Shown here: one piece after another, positions 26,508-34,896 of the stretch
How the letters are laid out: the number at the start of each line of letters is the position of its first letter
How positions within the stretch are numbered: the first letter of the stretch is position 1
DNA from: a virus
Reading direction: 5' to 3' (one strand)
Length of the DNA stretch: 48,089 bases
IMG/VR virus record: IMGVR_UViG_3300047457_000623
Coordinates: 1-48,089 of that record
Notes under the pieces: model-generated
What the model saw: only the letters and a program-made list of their open reading frames with translations
Told to the model about the DNA's origin: nothing
The model's database searches: none
Program-made: the position numbers and the translations under genes

Positions 26508-27060
26508 GAAATTTTTCCATCCACTGTTTTGTTCTTTGGGTTAAACCCTTCCAAGAACTCCAGTCATTTCCCCCATCAGACATGTGGTATGCGATTTGTG
26601 CATTAACAACTGGATTAAATAAGTCTGCATTGTGGTCTAACTCAAATTTGTCACGACGATCTAGACCAAGAACACCAAGCATGTTTATTTGAAAAATACC
26701 ATAAGAACTGTCCCCAGTTGAAGTATTTCCATTAAATGCAAGTGGTCGACCATTACTTTCTTTTTTAGCAACAGCCCAAGCCTCCTTAAGATTTTGACCT
26801 TCAAAGCCTACTAACTGCAGTAGATTTTTAAGATCTTTATCAGATAGAGATGTAGCGTTTTCATATTTTTCTAACTGATCTTCTTTAGCCTTAGAAACGA
26901 CTTTGGCCACTTCCGTGGCCTCTATTGTTTCTGTCAGCACGACATTGCTGCCGTCTAATCGGTTTTCAGAAGCATTAGCCACGTTTGACCAAACGGAAAA
27001 CATAGCCAATATGCTGAGTGTACCAATGATGTTCCTATTATTATTCATAAAGTTGATCAT
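26500..27060 (-). CDS. Endolysin-like lysozyme/transglycosylase with signal peptide
   Basis: 186 residues. Residues 1-30 look like a signal peptide (MINFMNNNRNIIGTLSILAM, cleavage after VANA). Residues about 70-186 have the lysozyme-like fold of lytic transglycosylases: AVAKKESNGRPLAFN with likely catalytic E101, then DSSYGIFQINMLGVLG. It should cleave peptidoglycan. ATG 27060 has AAGGAGG 6 nt upstream; an upstream start at 27087 would lie in the leader hairpin. The only leftward gene inside the rightward late block. Confidence 0.8.
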   Translation of the reverse strand: MINFMNNNRNIIGTLSILAMFSVWSNVANASENRLDGSNVVLTETIEATEVAKVVSKAKEDQLEKYENATSLSDKDLKNLLQLVGFEGQNLKEAWAVAKKESNGRPLAFNGNTSTGDSSYGIFQINMLGVLGLDRRDKFELDHNADLFNPVVNAQIAYHMSDGGNDWSSWKGLTQRTKQWMEKFPK

Positions 27061-27080
27061 AGTTTCCTCCTTAGAAACGA

Positions 27081-27104
27081 ATAACACCTTTTTAGGGGTG
27101 TTAT
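27081..27104 (-). other. Hairpin in the endolysin leader
   Basis: ATAACACC (27081-27088) and GGTGTTAT (27097-27104) form an 8-bp stem with an 8-nt loop between the endolysin promoter and its ribosome site. It could tune translation or stability, or block readthrough from the rightward genes. Confidence 0.55.
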
Positions 27105-27114
27105 ATTACTACCT

Positions 27115-27144
27115 AGTATAACATAAGTTTATTTATCATGTCAA
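27115..27144 (-). promoter_or_regulatory. Endolysin promoter
   Basis: TTGACA (27144-27139), 18-bp spacer, TATACT (27120-27115) with extended -10 TGT. Diverges from the 27159 promoter. Confidence 0.7.
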
Positions 27145-27155
27145 ATTCTTAAAAG

Positions 27156-27164
27156 TGGTATAAT
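27156..27164 (+). promoter_or_regulatory. Extended -10 TGG-TATAAT before 27173
   Basis: 8 nt before ATG 27173, no ribosome site; same geometry as at 18354 and 27710. Confidence 0.55.
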
Positions 27165-27172
27165 AAACTAAT

Positions 27173-27703
27173 ATGGCAACAGGAAATACAAACGACGGGG
27201 TATTTAATTTACCCTTTCCAATAGCAGAAGATCCAGTAAATGTACATGGTGATATAGAGCAATTAGCGGATAGACTTCGTGTTGTTTTACCACCACTTGG
27301 CATTTCTGCTTTCCAAATGAATGTTAAAAATGTAAGCGGTATAACACTGACAGCAAGAACACCAGTTTATGTTACAACATCTTTAAATGGTGTTACTCAT
27401 GTTAATAAAGCAACATCTTCCACTACTCAGCCAATACTAGGTTTATTAAAAGAAACACTATATAATAATGAAGAAGGTTTGGTTATTGTTGCTGGAGTTT
27501 TAGATGCAATAAATACAAGTGATCTTTCTCCTGCTGGATCTGTTGTTTATGTAGGAGAAACTGGTGGACTTACAACAACCCGCCCAGAAGGCGGAGCAGG
27601 TGCAGTAGGAATTGTAGCCAATGTTTCTCCAACCGCAGGAATAATTATTGTTGAGGCTAAAGGAAACGGTACTTGGGGAGCACTCAAGAACGGTTTAGCC
27701 TAA
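27173..27703 (+). CDS. Virion structural protein (176 aa)
   Basis: 176 residues: MATGNTNDGVFNLPFPIAED, then VNVHGDIEQLADRL and a beta-rich C-terminal domain (NVSGITLTARTPVYVTTSLN, LGLLKETLYNNEEGLVIVAG, GSVVYVGETGG). The C-terminal pattern resembles a fibre/baseplate beta domain repeatedly found in environmental phages. Position in the tail cluster supports a structural role. Confidence 0.7.
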   Translation: MATGNTNDGVFNLPFPIAEDPVNVHGDIEQLADRLRVVLPPLGISAFQMNVKNVSGITLTARTPVYVTTSLNGVTHVNKATSSTTQPILGLLKETLYNNEEGLVIVAGVLDAINTSDLSPAGSVVYVGETGGLTTTRPEGGAGAVGIVANVSPTAGIIIVEAKGNGTWGALKNGLA

Positions 27704-27706
27704 TTG

Positions 27707-27715
27707 TGGTATAAT
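27707..27715 (+). promoter_or_regulatory. Extended -10 TGG-TATAAT before 27724
   Basis: 8 nt before ATG 27724, no ribosome site. Confidence 0.55.
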
Positions 27716-27723
27716 CTAATATT

Positions 27724-28128
27724 ATGGCAACACTACGTGGATCTGCTTCTTCTTATGATGTAGGAAATAAACCCCCAACAGTTACTTGGACAGTGGTTCG
27801 TGGTGATACAGCATCTTTTAGAGTTTATGTTACAGACGATGAAAAACAACCACTAAATATTCCAGACTGGACAATAGATATGAAGATTAAGCGTCCAAAC
27901 AATTCATCCAAACTTGGAGTTATTACAGATAATGCAACATTAGTTCTTTCTTTAAATCCAGCAGCAGATGCAGACGATCAGCCAGGAGAATTTACAGTAT
28001 CTTTACTATCATCAGAATCGCAAATACTTGAAACAGGAGATATCTTCGATATACAGTTATCCAACGCAGCATATGTTTGGACAGTTGCTCAAGGAAAAAT
28101 GACGATTCTTGAAGATGTAACAGACTGA
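27724..28128 (+). CDS. BppU-N-like baseplate/fibre protein (134 aa)
   Basis: 134 residues. TWTVVRGDTASFRVYVTDDE, PLNIPDWTIDMKIKRP and a final WTVAQGKMTILEDVTD: the best match of the three copies to the BppU N-domain pattern (RGDTxxFxV...GKMTIxxDVT). Clear paralogue of 18368-18751. Stop overlaps the next ATG (TGATG). Confidence 0.72.
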   Translation: MATLRGSASSYDVGNKPPTVTWTVVRGDTASFRVYVTDDEKQPLNIPDWTIDMKIKRPNNSSKLGVITDNATLVLSLNPAADADDQPGEFTVSLLSSESQILETGDIFDIQLSNAAYVWTVAQGKMTILEDVTD

Positions 28129-28352
28129 TGGCATCAGCAAAAATATTAGACAAAAATAGAAATAAACTAAAAGCAATAAACGCAGTTTCTTACGCAATAA
28201 TTAATGTAGCAAATGATACTAGAACGGTTAAGATAAATGAAGTCTTACCTTTTAGGATCAGATTTACAAATATAGGAATTGAAGGATATAATAAGTCAAA
28301 TCCTGCTGGTGTTGGAATAGCAGTAATTGGGTTTAACAACTATATTCTTTAA
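28128..28352 (+). CDS. Small tail-cluster protein (74 aa)
   Basis: 74 residues: MASAKILDKNRNKLKAINAV, ending NPAGVGIAVIGFNNYIL. Basic start and hydrophobic end; beta-rich. No family. Coupled to the BppU-like gene by TGATG. Confidence 0.65.
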   Translation: MASAKILDKNRNKLKAINAVSYAIINVANDTRTVKINEVLPFRIRFTNIGIEGYNKSNPAGVGIAVIGFNNYIL

Positions 28353-28370
28353 TAATATAAAAATGGAGGT

Positions 28371-28376
28371 TATAAT
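28371..28376 (+). promoter_or_regulatory. -10 box before 28383
   Basis: TATAAT ends 6 nt before ATG 28383. TGGAGG lies 14 nt upstream of the start, too far for a typical ribosome site. Confidence 0.45.
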
Positions 28377-28382
28377 ATAGCC

Positions 28383-28829
28383 ATGGCAAAAATATCAATT
28401 CCCGCCGTTAAATCGAAGTTTAGAACAGGTGATCGTCCTACACAGGAAGATTATGAGGATTTAATTGACACGCTTGCTGGTGCTGGTAACGATCTTGGTT
28501 CAGCAGGTAATAATGAAAATACAATTAGTGGTATAGAAAATATCACAGTAATAGATAACTTTGACGCTACAGAATGGCGCATGGTTAAGTACTTAGTCTC
28601 CATTGCTAAGACAACAGCAGGAGATAATAAGTTTTACGCAACAGAATTGACCATACTTGTCGACGGTACAAATGTAAACGTCTCTGAGTATGGAACAATA
28701 GACAATGATGGGAATATTGGCACCATTAGCGTCTCACGGACTGGAAATACCGTGGCTTTAACAGTCACTCCAGATCCTGCAATTAAGCCAGTCACAGTTC
28801 GTTATGCACGAATTGGACTTAAGGCGTAA
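28383..28829 (+). CDS. Tail fibre segment protein (148 aa)
   Basis: 148 residues. The N-terminus (MAKISIPAVKSKFRTGDRPT) carries a short helical attachment-like part. The C-terminal about 90 residues (ATEWRMVKYLVSIAKTTAGD and on) share a beta domain with the C-terminus of the next gene's fibre (NYRSAEFLVKIANGSHTDVS): conserved order WxxxxYxxxxxLVxIA...V.EYxxxxxxGxxGxxS. Probably a fibre tip or adaptor. Confidence 0.7.
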   Translation: MAKISIPAVKSKFRTGDRPTQEDYEDLIDTLAGAGNDLGSAGNNENTISGIENITVIDNFDATEWRMVKYLVSIAKTTAGDNKFYATELTILVDGTNVNVSEYGTIDNDGNIGTISVSRTGNTVALTVTPDPAIKPVTVRYARIGLKA

Positions 28830-28845
28830 ATAAGGAGATAAAAAT

Positions 28846-30735
28846 ATGGCAACAGTAACAAAAGACTTCAAGGTAAAGAATGGTCTTATTGTTGAAGGCA
28901 CAACAGGTACCATCAATAATCACGATATTCTTACTAAGAAAACAGACGATCAAACTTATATCGTCAACTTAATTGGTGGAACAGCCACTTCAGCAAATGA
29001 AGCAAACAAGGTTGTAAAGCGTGATGCTAATGGCAACTTTGCTGCTGGTACAGTAACAGCAAACCTTACAGGTGATGTAACTGGTAATGCAGATACAGCA
29101 ACAACACTTGAAACTGCTCGTACAATTTCTTTAACTGGAGATGTAACAGGCTCTGTTTCATTTGACGGTTCACAAAATGTAAGCATTACAGCAACAATTG
29201 ATGGAGATTTTGCAACAGATGCAGAAGTTGCTACCGCAAAAGGCGAAGCAATTTCAGATGCAGCAACAAGCGTAGATTCTAAGATTGGTGACAATACTGT
29301 AGATGGAACAGCAGGAAACACTGTTACTGCTCGTATTGCTACAGCAAAATCAGCAGCAGAAGCAACTGCCTCAGCAGATGCAACATCAAAGGCTAATGCA
29401 GCACAGGCAGCAGCAGAAGAATATGCAGGCGATGCTGTAGATGCACACAGTGCTTTAACAACTGGTATACATGGTGTTACAGGCAACATTGTTGGTACAA
29501 CTGACACACAAACACTTTCAAACAAGACTCTTGGCAGCGATCTTGCTGCTGGTGGATATAAGGTTTCTGGCCTTGCAACTCCAACAGCAAACGCAGATGC
29601 TGCAACAAAATCTTATGTTGATACAGCAATAGCAGATCTTATTGATTCTGCCCCAGCAGCATTAGATACTTTGAATGAGTTAGCAGCAGCAATAAATGAT
29701 GACTCTTCATTTGTAACAACTGTAACAACATCTATTGGAACTAAGGTAGCCAAGGCTGGAGACAGCATGACTGGCAACCTTGATTTTGGTGGTACAAACA
29801 AGGTAACAAGCCTTGCAGCACCAACATCTAGTGGAGATGCAGCAAACAAACTTTATGTTGATACTGCAGAATCTGACGCTGTAACAGCAGCAGGAAGTTA
29901 CACAGATGGACAAATCACAACAGTTTCTGGAAACCTTACAGCACACGAGAATGCTACAACTGGCGTTCATGGTGTAACAGGAACAATCGTTGGAACATCT
30001 GATGCTCAGACACTAACCAATAAGACAATTGATGGCTCAAGCAATACAATTTCAAACATTGCTAATGCATCACTTGTAAATGACTCAATTACCATTAACG
30101 GTTTTGATACAGGCCTTGGTTCAAGTGTAACCCTTGATACTGACGATGTAGCAGAAGGCTCAAGCAATCTTTATCACACATCTGCTCGTGCTAAGACTGC
30201 AGCAGCAGAACTTCTAACTGGTGCAACTCTTCAAAATATTCAGATTACTGGAAACGGATCTGGCCTTACAATTACCGCAGAAAACGGTGTAGCAGATTCA
30301 ACTACTAACGATCTTGTTGAAGGAACTGGACCAGGATCAAATCTGTACTTTACAAATGCTCGTGCAGTATCTGCTCTTGAGGCAGTCACACCTGACTTCC
30401 CTGCAGTAGAACTTGCTTCTGTTGCAAAGCAGGTAGCAGCATCTGCAGAAGTTGCAACTGCAAGCACAAGTACTGCAGTTTCATGGGACAAAGCAAACTA
30501 TCGTTCTGCCGAATTCCTTGTAAAGATTGCAAATGGCTCACATACAGATGTTTCAAAAGTTATTTTAACTCTAGATTCTTCTGATAATGTAGCAGTAACA
30601 GAATATGCGATGGTAGGAACAAACGGTTCACTTGGATCTGTTTCAGCAGATGTAAGTGGTTCAGATGTACGCCTTCGTGTAACAACTGGCAACAATAACT
30701 CAACAGTTTCTGTTGTTGGAACACTTTTAGTATAA
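28846..30735 (+). CDS. Large tail fibre protein (629 aa)
   Basis: 629 residues. MATVTKDFKVKNGLIVEGTT start; repeats of LTGDVTGNADTATTLETART type; several ATKSYVDTAIADLIDSAPAA and TGIHGVTGNIVGT shaft repeats typical of long phage fibres; and a C-terminal beta domain shared with the previous gene. Long Ala-rich region with coiled coil around residues 120-200. AAGGAG ribosome site. Likely a main receptor-binding fibre. Confidence 0.82.
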   Translation: MATVTKDFKVKNGLIVEGTTGTINNHDILTKKTDDQTYIVNLIGGTATSANEANKVVKRDANGNFAAGTVTANLTGDVTGNADTATTLETARTISLTGDVTGSVSFDGSQNVSITATIDGDFATDAEVATAKGEAISDAATSVDSKIGDNTVDGTAGNTVTARIATAKSAAEATASADATSKANAAQAAAEEYAGDAVDAHSALTTGIHGVTGNIVGTTDTQTLSNKTLGSDLAAGGYKVSGLATPTANADAATKSYVDTAIADLIDSAPAALDTLNELAAAINDDSSFVTTVTTSIGTKVAKAGDSMTGNLDFGGTNKVTSLAAPTSSGDAANKLYVDTAESDAVTAAGSYTDGQITTVSGNLTAHENATTGVHGVTGTIVGTSDAQTLTNKTIDGSSNTISNIANASLVNDSITINGFDTGLGSSVTLDTDDVAEGSSNLYHTSARAKTAAAELLTGATLQNIQITGNGSGLTITAENGVADSTTNDLVEGTGPGSNLYFTNARAVSALEAVTPDFPAVELASVAKQVAASAEVATASTSTAVSWDKANYRSAEFLVKIANGSHTDVSKVILTLDSSDNVAVTEYAMVGTNGSLGSVSADVSGSDVRLRVTTGNNNSTVSVVGTLLV

Positions 30736-30764
30736 AAAATAAATAAAAAGAGGGAGTGGTAATC

Positions 30765-31220
30765 TTGGCAACAGTCAACAAAGACTTCAAGGTTAAAAAT
30801 GGACTTATCGTCGCTGGTGGCGGTTCGTTCGGAGGAACGGTAGTTGTAGGAACTCCTACAGATTCTAGCCACGCTGCTACTAAGGCATACGTTGACTCAG
30901 TAATTGGCGGTATGGAAGTTGGGGCTACCGCTCCCTCTACACCAGATAATGGAGATTTATGGTTTGACACAGTAACAGAAAGAGTAAATGTATACTACAG
31001 TGGTTCCTGGTTAACAGTAGCAAATGTAGAGGATACACTAAATCTTCCAGATCATATCCACGATACATCAATTGATGGCAATGGTTTAATAGTTACTAAC
31101 TTTGTTGATGCTGGTACATCATATGATCCTCAAGCACCTGGACAGGATGCTGGGGATCCAAATAGTTCCTCTTGGAGCGTATTATATGATGGTGGAGTAG
31201 CAACAGATAACTTCAATTAA
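30765..31220 (+). CDS. Short fibre protein with TTG start (151 aa)
   Basis: 151 residues from TTG 30765, which has GGGAG about 9 nt upstream. The start ATVNKDFKVKNGLIVAGGGS repeats the first residues of the 629-residue fibre, then AATKAYVDSVIGG and a domain with PSTPDNGDLWFDTVTERVNV, a fibre repeat for displaying a value/step. It seems to be a shortened relative of the large fibre. Confidence 0.68.
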   Translation: MATVNKDFKVKNGLIVAGGGSFGGTVVVGTPTDSSHAATKAYVDSVIGGMEVGATAPSTPDNGDLWFDTVTERVNVYYSGSWLTVANVEDTLNLPDHIHDTSIDGNGLIVTNFVDAGTSYDPQAPGQDAGDPNSSSWSVLYDGGVATDNFN

Positions 31221-31280
31221 AAATTGATGTTATAATAGGAAAAGAAATACATGGTAGAAATACCACAAGGAGAGATATAA

Positions 31281-31721
31281 ATGGCAACAAGAATGCAACA
31301 GCGCAGAGGAACTGCCTCAACATGGACATCTGCTAACCCAATACTTGCAGCAGGTGAAATTGGCTTTGAAATAGACACAAATAAATTTAAAATAGGTGAT
31401 GGCAGCAATCGTTGGGCAAACCTTACATATTTTTCTGATAGTGCTGCAATAACAAATCTAATTGATGGCGCTCCCGCTCTTCTTGACACATTAAATGAGT
31501 TAGCAGCAGCAGTTGGAGATGATCCAGCATTCTTTACAACAGTTACAAATAATCTTGCTCTTAAGGCCCCTTTGGCTTCTCCAGCATTGACTGGAACTCC
31601 TACTGCACCTACCGCAGCATTAGGAACAAACACAACACAGGTAGCAACAACAGCGTTCGTTGATGCTGCTATCGAAGCACTAGCAAGTAGAAACTTAGTA
31701 CTTGATGGTGGCGGAGTATAA
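31281..31721 (+). CDS. Mtd-N-like fibre protein (146 aa)
   Basis: 146 residues. MATRMQQRRGTASTWTSANP, AAGEIGFEIDTNKFKIGDGS match the N-terminal domain of major tropism determinant (Mtd) type fibres, followed by a shaft (DTLNELAAAVGDDPAFFTTV) and ATTAFVDAAIEALASRN. GGAGAG before the ATG. Short version of the next gene. Confidence 0.75.
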   Translation: MATRMQQRRGTASTWTSANPILAAGEIGFEIDTNKFKIGDGSNRWANLTYFSDSAAITNLIDGAPALLDTLNELAAAVGDDPAFFTTVTNNLALKAPLASPALTGTPTAPTAALGTNTTQVATTAFVDAAIEALASRNLVLDGGGV

Positions 31722-31767
31722 AAAAAATGAAATATAATGTACTTAAATGTACTAAGGAGAGATAAAT

Positions 31768-33708
31768 ATGGCAATTAGAATGCAACAGAGAAGAGGAACC
31801 GCAGCACAATGGACTGCAGCGAATCCAACTTTAGCAGCAGGAGAAATCGGATTTGAAACCGATACCAACCAGTTCAAAATTGGAAACGGGTCTTCAACAT
31901 GGTCTGCTCTCTCCTATTTTAAAAATTTAGATGGTCTTGACGGAGTAGGTGGAATTGTAACACTAGACTCTGCTGGTTTAATTCCAAGTGATAAACTTCC
32001 AGATCAATATTTAACAGATAAAATTAATACAAGAATTGGAGAGGTTGTAGGCGCTGCTCCAACAACACTAGATACACTTAATGAAATTGCAGCAGCCTTC
32101 AACAATAATCCAAACTATGCCGACTCTGTAACTGCAGCATTGGCAGATAAGGCATCATTAACACAATTAGCATCAAAGGCACCACTAGAATCTCCTACTT
32201 TTACAGGAACTGCAGTATTTGATGCAGCAACATTTGCTGGAGAGGTTAATGTTCCAACACCACAGTCATCAGATGACTCTACAAAACCTGCAACAACAGC
32301 ATTTGTTCAAGACAAGGTCGAAGTGTTATCTGCAGGAATATTAGCGCTTGAAACATCAACAGATGGAAGTCTTGACACAATTACTACAAATGTTCAAGGT
32401 ATTGCAGAAGATGTAGCAGATTTGCAAACAAGCGTTACATCAATAAATACATCAATTACAAGTATTAATGGAGATGTTGCAACTCTTCAGGCAAATGATA
32501 TTTCACAAACAAATAGCCTAACAGAACTTGATACACGCTTAGACGCAGCAGAATCAACTATAACTGGAAATTCTGCATCAATTTCAACAATAAATACAAC
32601 TTTATCAAATATTGCAACAGATATATCTTCATTAGATGGAAGAGTCGATTCCACTGAATCTGATATTTCATCAATTGATACTACAATTCTTGGAGTCCAG
32701 GGAGATATTTCATCAATTAATACCACAATTTCTGGTATTCAGTCTGATGTTTCTGATTTAGATTCTAGTCTAACTTCTGCACAGTCTAATATAAGCACTC
32801 TACAAAGCGATTTGTCAGATGCTAACTCAGATATTACAACATTACAAACAAATTTATCAACTCTAGATACAAATGTTGATGCAATTGATACAAGAGTAAC
32901 AGCAGCAGAGTCTGATATTACATCTTTACAGACAAGTGCAACATCTGCTTCAGGACATGCGAATGCAACAACAAATGTTCATGGTATCGCTAATACTGCA
33001 GATCTTGCAACAAAGTCTTATGCAGATAATGCAAAAACAGACGCAATTACAACATCTGCAACTGCAATTGCTCTAAAAGCAGATATTGCGTCCCCAGCAT
33101 TGACTGGAACACCAACTGCTCCAACAGCAACAGCAGGTACCAATACAACTCAAATTGCTACAACAGAGTTCGTTGGAACAGCAGTAGCAAATCTTGTTGC
33201 ATCAGCACCAGCAGCACTAAATACTCTTGATGAACTTGCTGCAGCCCTTGGCGATGATGCTAACTTTGCATCAACAGTAACTACATCACTTGCAGCAAAA
33301 GCACCAACTGCAAGCCCAACATTTACTGGAACGGTTGCTTTACCAGCAGCATCATCGGTAACTCTTGGTGGAACTGCTCTTTCAACAACTTTGGCAACAA
33401 AGGCTGATAATGCAGCAACAATTAATACAATGAGTGGATCACACACAATTGTTTCTGCAGATGTCAGTAACATTCGTGAAATGAGCGCTGGAGGAACAAT
33501 AACAATTCCTGCAGATAACTCTTTCTGGCCAGTTGGAGCATCTATGGATGTTATTCAAACTGGATCTTCACAGGTTACAGTTGCTGGAGGTGCTGGAGTA
33601 ACCGTAAATGCAACTCCAGGGTTGAAGTTACGTGCTCAATGGTCCTCTGCAACAATTCTTAAGAGAGCAGCCAATACCTTCGTGGTAATGGGTGACCTCT
33701 CAGCATAA
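31768..33708 (+). CDS. Mtd-N-like fibre protein with coiled coil (646 aa)
   Basis: 646 residues. Mtd-type N-domain (MAIRMQQRRGTAAQWTAANP, IGFETDTNQFKIGNGSSTWS), then a long Ser/Asp/Thr/Ile heptad region (about 195-390; units like SSINTTISGIQSDVSDLDSS) that should form a trimeric coiled coil, then ATKSYADNAKTD and ATTEFVGTAVANLVASAPAA shaft repeats, and a C-terminal beta domain. Shares its first 50 residues with the previous gene. Confidence 0.78.
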   Translation: MAIRMQQRRGTAAQWTAANPTLAAGEIGFETDTNQFKIGNGSSTWSALSYFKNLDGLDGVGGIVTLDSAGLIPSDKLPDQYLTDKINTRIGEVVGAAPTTLDTLNEIAAAFNNNPNYADSVTAALADKASLTQLASKAPLESPTFTGTAVFDAATFAGEVNVPTPQSSDDSTKPATTAFVQDKVEVLSAGILALETSTDGSLDTITTNVQGIAEDVADLQTSVTSINTSITSINGDVATLQANDISQTNSLTELDTRLDAAESTITGNSASISTINTTLSNIATDISSLDGRVDSTESDISSIDTTILGVQGDISSINTTISGIQSDVSDLDSSLTSAQSNISTLQSDLSDANSDITTLQTNLSTLDTNVDAIDTRVTAAESDITSLQTSATSASGHANATTNVHGIANTADLATKSYADNAKTDAITTSATAIALKADIASPALTGTPTAPTATAGTNTTQIATTEFVGTAVANLVASAPAALNTLDELAAALGDDANFASTVTTSLAAKAPTASPTFTGTVALPAASSVTLGGTALSTTLATKADNAATINTMSGSHTIVSADVSNIREMSAGGTITIPADNSFWPVGASMDVIQTGSSQVTVAGGAGVTVNATPGLKLRAQWSSATILKRAANTFVVMGDLSA

Positions 33709-33714
33709 ATAGTA

Positions 33715-33720
33715 GTATAA
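33715..33720 (+). promoter_or_regulatory. -10-like box before the His/Tyr/Gly-rich gene
   Basis: TATAAT, followed by AAGGAG and ATG 33746, so a leader with a ribosome site. Confidence 0.4.
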
Positions 33721-33745
33721 TTTAAAAATAAGGAGATTGATTTAA

Positions 33746-34888
33746 ATGGCACTATCAAGAAGCAGAGGTAGAACAGTAAGAAAGTCGGCAGTACCTGCAT
33801 TTGACACATCTTACTCAAGATCTTCATACCAATCATATTTATCTAATATTGGTTTGTTCTATTCAGAAAGTTCTACAAATACTTCTGATAGTGGTTTAGA
33901 TCAAAGATGGGGTTCACAAAATATAACACCTGGTACTATTGTTCCTTTTGGAACTACAATTGGTATCAATTATTATATTTATGTATACCCTGGCTTTAGC
34001 CATTATGCTGGTTTCTATCATGGTTTCTACCATGGTTTTGGTCACTATGCTGGATTTACCCACTATGCTGGATTTACCCACTATGCTGGATTTACCCACT
34101 ATGCTGGCTTCACCCACTATGCTGGATTTACCCACTATGCTGGCTTTGGTCACTATGCTGGATTCTATCATGGCTTCTACCACAGTTTTACTCACTATGC
34201 ATCGTTTTATCATGGCTTTAGTCACTATGCAGCATATTACGGTGGATTCTATCATTCATTCGGACACTATGCCGCATTCGGACACTATGGCGGATTCTAT
34301 CATTCATTCGGACACTATGGCGGATTCGGACACGGTTACGGTGGATTCTATCATGGATTCGGACACGGATATAGCGGATTCGGACACAGTTACGGTGGAT
34401 TCTATCATTCATTCGGACATCGTGGATACTCAATTGGTGGACAAACAGGTATCCTAACGCCAACAGGAACTATAGTTGCAGAAAATGTAAAAGTTGGAGA
34501 CATCCTTCTATCGCTAGATGTATCTGAAATAAATATGGAAAACTTTGATCCTGCAACATGGTATTCAGAGGCACTTTCTGGAAACGGTATTGTAGAAACA
34601 ACAGTTGTATCAGTATCAAGCAGGGTTTCTGCAGAAGCAGTGTCTATCAATGGAGACATATTTTCTACAAGCCACTGGATTTTAACTAAAAAAGACGGTA
34701 TCGTAAAGTTTATGAACTCTACGGATATAGATACAACATATGAGGTGTATAACTCTGCAACTATGGACTGGTCTCCAGTAAGTTCTGCATCAGTTATTGC
34801 TTATATTGATAGAGTCTATACTATCAACTGTGAGCCATACGACATGTTCTTCACTAATACAGCATTAGTGTATGACTCAGTAGAATAG
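33746..34888 (+). CDS. His/Tyr/Phe/Gly-repeat protein with degenerate Hint-like domain
   Basis: 380 residues. Residues 1-82 are a Ser-rich start and a beta segment. Residues 83-225 are about 30 hexapeptide-like units GFxH(Y/G)(A/G), for example GFTHYAGFTHYAGFTHYAGF, an extreme His/Tyr/Phe/Gly composition. Residues 231-380 resemble a Hint (hedgehog/intein) fold: LTPTGTIVAENVKVGDILLS, FSTSHWILTKKDGI (the TxxH block) and VYTINCEPYDMFFTNTALVY at the end. The expected first-residue Cys/Ser is not seen (GILTPTG) and the terminal HN is YD, so splicing or autocleavage is probably lost or altered. Located after the large fibres. Confidence 0.65.
   Translation: MALSRSRGRTVRKSAVPAFDTSYSRSSYQSYLSNIGLFYSESSTNTSDSGLDQRWGSQNITPGTIVPFGTTIGINYYIYVYPGFSHYAGFYHGFYHGFGHYAGFTHYAGFTHYAGFTHYAGFTHYAGFTHYAGFGHYAGFYHGFYHSFTHYASFYHGFSHYAAYYGGFYHSFGHYAAFGHYGGFYHSFGHYGGFGHGYGGFYHGFGHGYSGFGHSYGGFYHSFGHRGYSIGGQTGILTPTGTIVAENVKVGDILLSLDVSEINMENFDPATWYSEALSGNGIVETTVVSVSSRVSAEAVSINGDIFSTSHWILTKKDGIVKFMNSTDIDTTYEVYNSATMDWSPVSSASVIAYIDRVYTINCEPYDMFFTNTALVYDSVE
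33990..34425 (+). repeat. 18-bp tandem repeat array coding HYAGFT units
   Basis: Unit about GGATTTACCCACTATGCT; at least five near-identical copies at 34051-34155 and more diverged ones on both sides. Should expand and contract easily. Confidence 0.75.
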
Positions 34889-34896
34889 TCATAGAA

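Noticed and set aside
28956-29525. Long open frame of 189 codons antisense to the 629-residue fibre
   Set aside because: Low-complexity Ala/Val/Ser sequence that mirrors the repeats of the fibre gene; no ribosome site.
30240-30970. Several leftward frames opposite the fibre ends (30240-30491, 30498-30872, 30560-30970)
   Set aside because: Overlap each other and the fibre genes fully; no start signals.
31281-33708. Diversity-generating retroelement target because of the Mtd-type N-domain
   Set aside because: No reverse transcriptase or template repeat seen in the window; the Mtd N-domain alone is common in ordinary fibres.
33990-34425. CRISPR-like regular repeats
   Set aside because: Units are contiguous, in frame and coding; there are no spacers.
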